NCBI RefSeq assembly: GCF_040049215.1
Contig: NZ_JBDZDN010000007.1
Coordinates: forward strand, 62,001 to 126,000
Reading direction: 5' to 3'
Source: Mesorhizobium_K sp040049215
GTDB lineage: Bacteria; Pseudomonadota; Alphaproteobacteria; Rhizobiales; Rhizobiaceae
Length of the DNA: 64,000 nucleotides
This document shows positions 58,016 to 64,000 of the stretch, one piece after another (the stretch's first letter is position 1; every line of letters begins with the position of its first letter). Below the pieces are notes generated by a model, which saw only the letters and a program-made list of their open reading frames with translations, was not told where the DNA came from and did no database searches. The position numbers were made by a program, and so were the translations under genes.

Positions 58016-58699
58016 TTACCCAGAGTCTGGCTGCCTTAGGCCATGGATCGCGAGAAGGGGGTCTGCGGGCCACCTGTCCACTAACTCACGACGATCACCA
58101 ATGCCCTCGATCTGGCGAGAGTCAAACACGACGCGAAGCAGCTTTTCCTTTAGGCCTACGGCTATGGGCTCTTTCACAACGAGAGTTCGCTGAAACACAG
58201 TTCCGACAATAACGTCGAGCAAGAACTGAGTGTCATCAAAGGTAAGATCTCCACGGGCCTTGGCGCGGTCGAGAGCCTCGGCTGCAGACTTGCGCCAGGG
58301 ATAAACGAATCTATCACGGAAGATTTCCGCCATCACCTTGTCTTCGCTTGCAGTGGTGATCGCGGCGAATATGACGATTGAGGCGAGCCGTCGCGAGAAA
58401 GTCTCAATGAGTTGGCTGATCGCCGCGTCCAAGTCGGCAAAGGAATTTCCGGTGTCGGGTACCTCGCCGATGGATATGTCGTTCCCGGCTGCCTCAAGGA
58501 CCAGCTCGCCCTTCGTGCGCCACCAGCGATAGATGGTGGCTTTGCTGACGGCGGCCTTTTTCGCAACCCCTTCGACCGTCAAGCGGGCGTAGCCCTCCTT
58601 CAAGAGCTGGGTTCGAACAGTCGAAAGAATCGCGTCCTTCGAGTTCTCGCTTCTCGGGCGACCAGTCCTCTTGTTGTCACTTTCTGTTTCGTTCCGCAT
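58016..58699 (-). CDS. TetR/AcrR family regulator
   Basis: 227 residues. N-terminal TetR HTH (DAILSTVRTQLLKEGYARLTVEGVAKKAAVSKATIYRWWRTKGEL, about 22-66) with a TetR C-terminal ligand domain (FRDRFVYPWRKSAAEALDRA). Divergent from the CPBP/hydrolase pair; presumably represses it and itself through the 99-bp gap. Confidence 0.85.
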   Translation of the reverse strand: MRNETESDNKRTGRPRSENSKDAILSTVRTQLLKEGYARLTVEGVAKKAAVSKATIYRWWRTKGELVLEAAGNDISIGEVPDTGNSFADLDAAISQLIETFSRRLASIVIFAAITTASEDKVMAEIFRDRFVYPWRKSAAEALDRAKARGDLTFDDTQFLLDVIVGTVFQRTLVVKEPIAVGLKEKLLRVVFDSRQIEGIGDRRELVDRWPADPLLAIHGLRQPDSG

Positions 58700-58768
58700 C
58701 GCATTCCCGCGCGTTCAGCCGATGTGGTGTAGAGCGGATTTTCCCCATCTTGACAAGAATCGAAACGG

Positions 58769-58779
58769 TACGCATCGTA
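58769..58779. promoter_or_regulatory. Candidate TetR operator
   Basis: TACG-CAT-CGTA (58769-58779) is a short inverted repeat in the gap between the TetR gene and the CPBP gene. TTGACA at 58750-58755 could be a -35 for the + strand genes, but a good -10 at standard spacing is not clear. Confidence 0.4.
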
Positions 58780-58813
58780 TATTAATCTGAGAATAGACAT
58801 GGTGGGGTGCAGC

Positions 58814-59596
58814 ATGAGCGCCATTCGCCGCTTTGCCGACACCCATCCATTCTGGTTCGTCGTCGCCTTGTCCATCTTTCAGCCAGCACTCGCCATCCCG
58901 GTTGTCGCCGTGGGCAAGGCTCTGGGCACGTCGTTGGAACCTATTCGCCTGGCCGTGCCCGTCGTCCAGTCAGTGTTCATCATCTGGTTCATCTGGACCA
59001 TGGGATGGAGCCGGGCCTGCGGACTTACCGGCACGGTGCGGAACGCCTACCTTCTGATATTCCCGGCCATCGTTCATTTTGTTCCGGCACTGCTCCATGG
59101 CACGGTTTCGATCCCGGCGGCCGGGGTATCACTGTTCTTTTTCGCCGTACTTACGACCGGGATCAGCGAGGAGGGGTTGACGCGCGGCGTCGCGATCCCG
59201 CTGCTCCTGAGGTACGGCAAGTGGGCCGCTGTCTTGTTGGCGGCGGTGATGTTTTCGTTGGGGCACCTGACCAACGCCTTCTTTCAGGATCTCTCGCTCT
59301 TCGCTTGGATCGAAGTGTTCGCGGCGACATTTGGGATGGGTGTGCTCTACGGTGCCCTGCTTCTGCGGACCGGCAGCCTCTTGCCGTTGATCTATCTGCA
59401 CACGATCGAGGACTACATCTATGTGACCTCCGGCACTGCTGGGCCCTACGTCGCGGTCCCGCTTGGGTTTGGTCCGCATCTGTTGTTGTCCGGCGCCTAT
59501 ATCTTGGCGGGACTATTGCTGATGTTCACCGTCACTGAGGAAGACATCGCCGAGCGAATGCTCGGCGGCACCGCCGAAGGGGCGGGAGCGGCCTAA
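58814..59596 (+). CDS. CPBP intramembrane metalloprotease
   Basis: 260 residues, about eight membrane segments. CPBP/Abi motifs: GISEEGLTRG (EExxxR), MFSLGHLTN and YLHTIED. CPBP members process membrane substrates or give bacteriocin immunity; the role here is unknown. The ATG at 58814 has a better ribosome site (GGTGGGG) than the ATG at 58799. Stop overlaps the next start (TAATG). Confidence 0.85.
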   Translation: MSAIRRFADTHPFWFVVALSIFQPALAIPVVAVGKALGTSLEPIRLAVPVVQSVFIIWFIWTMGWSRACGLTGTVRNAYLLIFPAIVHFVPALLHGTVSIPAAGVSLFFFAVLTTGISEEGLTRGVAIPLLLRYGKWAAVLLAAVMFSLGHLTNAFFQDLSLFAWIEVFAATFGMGVLYGALLLRTGSLLPLIYLHTIEDYIYVTSGTAGPYVAVPLGFGPHLLLSGAYILAGLLLMFTVTEEDIAERMLGGTAEGAGAA

Positions 59597-61095
59597 TGCT
59601 CAGGATGCTGGTCGCTCTCGCCAGCGTCGTCTCGGCTGGGCTGGTCGAGGCCCAGACCCGCGACGACCTTGCGGCCGCGGTTGCTGCCGTTGAGGCTTCG
59701 GCTCCGGCAGCGCTTGTCAGGCACGGCGTGCCAGGGGTTGCCGTGGCCATGGTGATCGACGGCGAACCCGTCTGGGCCGGCGGCTTTGGCGTCGCGGATG
59801 TCGAGACCGGGGCCCGAGTGACCGCGGACTCGGTTTTCGAGATCGCCTCAGTCACAAAGCCGGTCACAGCCTGGGCGATGCTGAGGTTGGCCGAAGAAGG
59901 ACGGATCGACCTAGACGCGCCGATCGAAACCTACCTTGGCGGCTGGACCTTGCCGCCGTCGGAGTTCGACCATTCCGGGGTGACGGGACGTTCAATCCTG
60001 GCGCACGGGGCCGGGCTGGGTGCTGGCGGCGATTCCGGCGGCCCCCCGGCGGCTTCGGTTCCGACGCTTGTCGAGGCCGCAAACGGCGCCGGGATGGAAT
60101 ACGGGCCGATCCGGGTCACCCATCCACCGGGAGAAGCCTACCATTATTCCTCCAAGGGCTTCGTCCTACTGGAAATGGCTGTCGAGACCATCACCGGCGA
60201 GCCCTTCGCCTTGTATGTGACCCGTGAAGTCCTTGACCCGCTTGGGATGACCGACAGTTCATTCGGCTGGACGCCTGGGCTTGAGGCGCGGGCCGCCTGG
60301 GGTCACGACTGGTACGGCAGGCGGCTGCCGCATTACAGCCATGCAACCAAAGCGCAGGGCGGAATTGTTGCGACCGCGACCGACGTGGCGAAGTTCCTCG
60401 CGGCCTCGATGAGCGGTCCGGACGGGGTCGAACCGGGTCGCGGCGTGATCTCGCCGGGTTCAGTGAAGGCCACCTTCACCCCGTTTCCCTTCGAAGCTGA
60501 CCAGAGCGCGGTCGGCCTCGGCTACAACCTGCACCTGGATGGTGAGACGCTGGTCGCGCGGAAGAGCGGCGACCACCGTGGCTACAAAGCGATTGTTTTC
60601 TCAATGCCCGAGATCGGCGCAGGGCTGGTAATCCTTGCGAACAGCGACCGTGCCGCGCCTGGAATATTCGCCGACATTGCGTGTCCCTGGAGCGAAGCCT
60701 TGCCCGGCAATCCGATGCGCAATGTTTGCGGTCAACTCCGGACTCTCCGCAACGCGCACTGGTTTGCCGGGGGAATTGCAGCGCTGATTGGTCTCTTGAT
60801 CAGCGGGAGAGTGGTGGTGGACCTGCGCCGGAGAAAGAGGGACGGTCCCAGGCAGTCCTCAGCGTTGCGTCGCGTGTTTGCACTGTTGCTCCTCGCGTTG
60901 CTCATGGGTTGGTGGGTCTATTGGTATTCTGACATCCCTCTGCGTCTGCAGGGCTTCCCCCCGACGTTCTACACTGTCAGAGCGACTCTATGGCCCACTG
61001 CCTTCGTTTGGGTGAGCCTCGGTCTCAGTGCACTTATCGCGGGGGTCTGCCTCGCGGTGCTCAGTCCGAGAAAACCTGGGCAAACCCGGGCATAG
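59596..61095 (+). CDS. Serine hydrolase (beta-lactamase-like)
   Basis: 499 residues with a signal peptide (about 1-19). Class C/PBP-like motifs: SVTK (Ser85-Lys88), YSS at 184-186 in place of YxN, and GDHRGY as a loose KTG equivalent. The C-terminal 140 residues hold three membrane segments, unlike soluble beta-lactamases. Antibiotic hydrolysis is possible but not implied; D-peptidase or esterase activity is equally likely. Translationally coupled to the CPBP gene. Confidence 0.85.
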   Translation: MLRMLVALASVVSAGLVEAQTRDDLAAAVAAVEASAPAALVRHGVPGVAVAMVIDGEPVWAGGFGVADVETGARVTADSVFEIASVTKPVTAWAMLRLAEEGRIDLDAPIETYLGGWTLPPSEFDHSGVTGRSILAHGAGLGAGGDSGGPPAASVPTLVEAANGAGMEYGPIRVTHPPGEAYHYSSKGFVLLEMAVETITGEPFALYVTREVLDPLGMTDSSFGWTPGLEARAAWGHDWYGRRLPHYSHATKAQGGIVATATDVAKFLAASMSGPDGVEPGRGVISPGSVKATFTPFPFEADQSAVGLGYNLHLDGETLVARKSGDHRGYKAIVFSMPEIGAGLVILANSDRAAPGIFADIACPWSEALPGNPMRNVCGQLRTLRNAHWFAGGIAALIGLLISGRVVVDLRRRKRDGPRQSSALRRVFALLLLALLMGWWVYWYSDIPLRLQGFPPTFYTVRATLWPTAFVWVSLGLSALIAGVCLAVLSPRKPGQTRA

Positions 61096-61312
61096 TGATC
61101 GCGAGGTCACGTACCTCTCCAACATCCACGGTTCGCTTGTTTCCTCATACCTGATCCGAAAGGCGCGTCGAGCAAATTGGAAGTCCTCTTCGGGCTCTGA
61201 GCCGACATCTGACGGTTTTTGTCGGATGACGGGTTTGTCCCGGACCGCGGACATCACTCGTTGCTTCCATCGGCGTCGCCATCGTGATTCAAGGGCGGCA
61301 GGAGGATTGTCC

Positions 61313-62067
61313 ATGTCGCATCTATACTGGCTCGACCAAGCGCGCCTGAAACGCATCGAGCACATGTTCCCGAAACCACGCGGCGTTGCTCGCTCTGACG
61401 ACCGTACGGTTCTGAGCGGAATAATCCATGTCATCCGCAATGGCCTGCGATGGCGGGATGCACCAGCCGAGTATGGTCCGCACAAAACACTCTACAATCG
61501 GTTTGTGCGATGGTCACGCCTGGGTGTCTTTGCGCGCATCTTCCGGGAACTGGCAGAACCGGGGTCGGACGGTGAAACCATCATGATCGACAGCACCAAC
61601 CTGAAAGCGCACCGAACGGCGGTAAGCCTCTCAAAAGGGGGACTCGGACGCGAGCCATAGGTCGAACCAAAGGTGGTCTGAACAGCAAGTTGCACACGGT
61701 CTGCGACGGACGCGGGCGACCTCTGACTTTCTTCCTCTCAGTCGGGCAAATGAGCGATGCCAAAGGTGCGCTGGTTTTGCTTGGCAGCCTGCCACCCGCC
61801 AAAACGCTGCTGGGCGACAAAGGATATGATGCAGACTGGTTCCGGGTGGCGCTGGCCAAGCGCGGCATCAGTGCGTGCATTCCCGCCCGTCGAGGACGAC
61901 GGAATCCTGCCGACCACGATGCCACGCTCTATCGCAAGCGGCACCGGGTCAAGAACTTGTTTGCTCGACTGAAGGACTGGCGTCGTATCGCGACCCGTTA
62001 TGACCGATGCGGAGAACTGTTCCTGTCGGCAGTCTGCATCGCCGCAACCGTCATCTTTTGGTTATGA
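61313..62067 (+). CDS. IS5-family transposase, two-frame, catalytic Glu replaced
   Basis: orfA 61313-61660 (MSHLYWLDQARLKRI...) with GGAGGA upstream; orfB runs to 62067 in the -1 frame, as in IS427-type elements. Slippery text CAAAAGGGGG at 61632-61641 lies in the overlap. DDE: Asp in MIDSTNLKAH and Asp in LGDKGYDADW are intact; the third position of the Y-(2)-R-(3)-E-(6)-K signature (YRKRHRVKNLFARLK) is Lys, not Glu. The protein is therefore probably inactive. Confidence 0.85.
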
Positions 62068-62076
62068 GTCCTGACC

Positions 62077-62650
62077 CTAGTTCCACCTGGAGCGCATTAT
62101 GTTTCGTTCGATATTCGACAATCTGCTCGTCGTAGCGCGCCATACTGGACTCATAGGTTCGCTTGGCACTATCCCAACGGCCCCGATCTAGCTCCCACTT
62201 TTCAGTTGAGGCATCAAACAGGCGTTTTGCTTCCTGTTCTCGTCTGGACCAACTGCCGGACAACACGTCGTAGAGTCTTCTCAAGAACGCCTTCTTTTTC
62301 TTGGGAGCAAACTGAGCCCACATAGGCTGATCCGGTAACTTAGGGGGCTGGCCCGGATGGGCAGGTTCGGCAGGAGGGTCAGCGCTTAGCGTTGGCGGGG
62401 GTGGATATGCGCGACCGGCGAGTGCCTGGATTCTGCTGAGGGCCGACACAGAGCCAACGCGCGTCAGACCCCTCAACTGCGGGAGAAAAATCACGCCGGC
62501 ATCGCCGGAGTCGAGGCTCTGAGGCTTCAGCACGGAATCATAATTTTGGTAATCATGCCTAACCACACACGGCCAAACCTGAGGAGCGCTAAATGCCTCG
62601 CCAGCCCCGAAAAATGTGTTTGTGTGATTTCGACGACGGTAACGCGCCAT
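62077..62650 (-). pseudogene. N-terminal part of split Mrr-type restriction endonuclease
   Basis: About 191 codons from ATG 62650 (MARYRRRNHTNTFFG) to the junction CTAG, then reads about 8 codons into the element and stops at 62051. The region has a Pro-rich middle (PPKLPDQPMWAQFAPKKKKAF) and a coiled-coil-like stretch (RREQEAKRLFDASTEKWELDRGRW). Joined to 57882-56801 it makes one 551-codon frame. Confidence 0.78.
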
Positions 62651-62736
62651 CCCCCAAACTCCAATGGTTCTCCAAGTACAGCATAAATGAAAATCGGCTG
62701 AAAGTAGGTGGGCTAGACGCGGCGGCTTGCGGGGCC

Positions 62737-63000
62737 TCAGTCTAGATCTTCGAGCGTCTGCCGGCATAGTCGCGCCATTGCCTGGACAGCGGCCAAGGCC
62801 GCCATTGTGCTCTTCGTTCGGCCCCCGTGTCGATAGCTGCCGTTCGCCTTGCCTTCAGGAGCGCCACCACGCGCACCGTGGACCCTGCAGACACTCCAGC
62901 CCCTGACGGACGGCGCCCGACAGGGCAGGCCCGATCGCTTCGACGTGGCTTTGCACCGCGGCGCCAGGTTCATGAGGTTGACGTTGTTTTTTTCCGCCAT
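62737..63000 (-). CDS. Small HGG-motif protein of mobile elements
   Basis: 87 residues with Cys pairs and the motif set RCKATSKRSGLPCRAPSVRG, CRVHGARGGAPEGKANG and RHGGRT, common in short phage and island proteins. Start ATG 63000 with TAGG/GGGG upstream. May bind nucleic acid; unknown. Confidence 0.65.
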   Translation of the reverse strand: MAEKNNVNLMNLAPRCKATSKRSGLPCRAPSVRGWSVCRVHGARGGAPEGKANGSYRHGGRTKSTMAALAAVQAMARLCRQTLEDLD

Positions 63001-63063
63001 CCTACCCCCCATGCTTCCACGGGTCAGTCGCTCCGGTTTCGATCAGGGGCGGTTCCTCGTCGC

Positions 63064-63333
63064 TCACTCAGCGGCCATCCGCTCGACCATGAGGTTAACG
63101 TAGTCGCTTATCCCCTCGACGGCTTCTCCATTAGGATCGGCGCCTATAGAGGCCGGTTCGGGACAAAAGCCATAGGCGACCTCTTGGGCCGCTTCGGCAT
63201 TCGTCATGGGCGGATTCTGCTTTAGAAGCGCTACGGCGGCACGACCAATCAAACACGCAACGTAATCGTCTTCCGGGCTCGCGAAGGCCGGGCTTGCCGT
63301 GAAAAGCAGTGCTGCAATAAGCGCGGTTTTCAT
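63064..63333 (-). CDS. Small secreted protein
   Basis: 89 residues with a clean signal peptide (MKTALIAALLFTASPAFA). Two Cys (DDYVACLIG, GFCPEP) may form a disulfide. Start overlaps the stop of the next gene upstream (ATGA). Family unknown. Confidence 0.6.
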   Translation of the reverse strand: MKTALIAALLFTASPAFASPEDDYVACLIGRAAVALLKQNPPMTNAEAAQEVAYGFCPEPASIGADPNGEAVEGISDYVNLMVERMAAE

Positions 63334-63857
63334 CTGGTTCCTCCGGTGTGCACGTCGCCGACGATGGCCTGGCCGCCGGGATGCACATGCACATGCTCGA
63401 CAGTCATCTTCTGCTCGCCGCCGGTGCGATAGCGTTTCAGCGCTTCGACTTGGGCGGCGAAAGTCCGCGCCAGCTTGTTGAAGGCGCGCTCGGCGCTGTC
63501 CTGCTGAGGTATCGTGTCGACATGGGCGAGGCGACGGGCGAACGTCATCGTCGATAGGTGCACCGCTGCCATCTGCGAGGCCAGCATGGCTTCGATCTGA
63601 TCCCTCGGATTTATGCCTTGCACAATCGATGCGACAAAGGCCGTGCCTTTTTGGTCGGGCACCTTGCCTGGGCTGCCGATATTTACAAGCTGGCCAACCA
63701 GACCGTCGATAAAGTTCTCATCGGTCGACCCGAAGACCCACCCGGTCTTGTCAGCGCAGGTGGTGACATGGGTGCCATCGACCTTGATGAGCGGCTTTGT
63801 CCGCACAGGCTTATCGATTGCTGGCGAGGGTTTAGGCTGTTTCGAGAGCGGCGTCAT
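63330..63857 (-). CDS. Conserved island/phage-associated protein
   Basis: 175 residues. The centre and C-terminus (MTFARRLAHVDTIPQQDSAERAFNKLARTFAAQVEALKRYRTGG then VEHVHVHPGGQAIVGDV) match a protein group I associate with alphaproteobacterial prophages and islands. Function unknown. Confidence 0.6.
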   Translation of the reverse strand: MTPLSKQPKPSPAIDKPVRTKPLIKVDGTHVTTCADKTGWVFGSTDENFIDGLVGQLVNIGSPGKVPDQKGTAFVASIVQGINPRDQIEAMLASQMAAVHLSTMTFARRLAHVDTIPQQDSAERAFNKLARTFAAQVEALKRYRTGGEQKMTVEHVHVHPGGQAIVGDVHTGGTR

Positions 63858-63872
63858 GGGTATGGCTTTCCC

Positions 63873-64000
63873 TCATCGAGCGGCGATGCTGGGGTCGGCC
63901 TTGGTAAGCCGATAAACGGGCGGATCGTTTGGCCCGCGTCCGCCCGGATGGACGCACTCAATTAGCCCACAGTCCACCAAGGTTTTGCGCGCGGCCTTCA
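63873..64000 (-). CDS. C-terminal fragment of a winged-helix-like protein (runs off window)
   Basis: Last 41 codons only: KAARKTLVDCGLIECVHPGG then RGPNDPPVYRLT, the look of a winged-helix end with a beta-wing Gly turn. Stop at 63873-63875. The rest lies beyond the window. Confidence 0.5.
   Translation of the reverse strand, partial: KAARKTLVDCGLIECVHPGGRGPNDPPVYRLTKADPSIAAR

Larger units (their letters stand above)
57887..62076. mobile_element. 4.19-kb IS5-family-bounded element with passenger genes
   Basis: Left end GGTCAGGAC-CT-ATAA, right end (reverse complement) GGTCAGGAC-TC-ATAA. Flanked by CTAG at 57883-57886 and 62077-62080. If the duplication is TA, the ends gain one G each; sequence cannot decide. 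Contents: TetR (-), CPBP protease (+), serine hydrolase (+), IS5-type transposase (+) at the right end. I found no second copy of the terminal text next to the transposase, so the passengers are inside the bounds of one element or of a composite whose left IS is lost. Confidence 0.7.

Overview
The window is high-GC alphaproteobacterial chromosome. Gene content and order point to the Hyphomicrobiales (Rhizobiales), most likely a Mesorhizobium-like member of the Phyllobacteriaceae. The main reasons are a type II glutamine synthetase (glnII) next to a DUF2735 gene, a glnB-glnA pair, an ATP12 chaperone, two BA14K-family proteins, a rhizobial-type glycerol ABC transporter operon and the GCATGAT...ATCATGC palindromic repeat of rhizobia. 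The genus is inferred from recall, not from a search.

Layout. 1-4.9 kb: PCMT-like methyltransferase, HNH protein, crcB, rluC-type pseudouridine synthase, DMT exporter, ATP12, DUF305. 5-6.7 kb: DUF2735 and glnII, with a clean sigma-54 promoter. 6.7-9.6 kb: two small membrane proteins and a two-subunit sodium/solute symporter. 9.8-14 kb: a hypothetical protein, GIY-YIG protein, alpha/beta hydrolase and secreted TPR protein. 14.1-16 kb: glnB-glnA operon with its own sigma-54 promoter. 16.2-20.6 kb: nnr, DUF72, then a repeat-riddled hypothetical gene, a BA14K gene and a truncated duplicate. 20.7-23.5 kb: a lower-GC three-gene cassette (DUF4145, AlbA_2/Schlafen-like, possible HEPN-like) that may be a defence module. 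23.5-27.9 kb: uvrA and ssb divergent across a 0.9-kb gap with two exact LexA boxes and a hairpin-rich candidate RNA. 27.9-39.2 kb: osmC, deacetylase-like gene, marC, gyrA, coaD, two cyclophilins, queA, tgt, DUF4864 and DsbA-like genes. 39.4-43.8 kb: the ATP-grasp / alpha-E / transglutaminase / proteasome-type protease operon, interrupted by a four-helix-bundle gene between inverted heptamer arrays. 43.9-55.5 kb: a PLP decarboxylase, then a complete glycerol regulon (glpR, D, S, T, P, Q, U, V, K). 55.6-56.4 kb: BA14K gene and tRNA-Lys.

Beyond tRNA-Lys (56.4-64 kb) the DNA is accessory. An Mrr-type restriction endonuclease gene is split by a 4.19-kb element. The element has short inverted ends (GGTCAGGAC), a CTAG target duplication, three passenger genes (TetR, CPBP protease, serine hydrolase) and an IS5-family transposase whose catalytic Glu appears to be Lys. 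Removing the element and one CTAG rejoins both halves in frame as one 551-codon gene. Phage- or island-like small genes follow to the window end.

The genes work together in three visible circuits: nitrogen (glnII and glnBA under sigma-54 promoters), SOS repair (uvrA and ssb with LexA boxes), and glycerol uptake to DHAP (GlpSTPQUV import, GlpK, GlpD, with GlpR-like TTTCG sites upstream of glpR and glpD).
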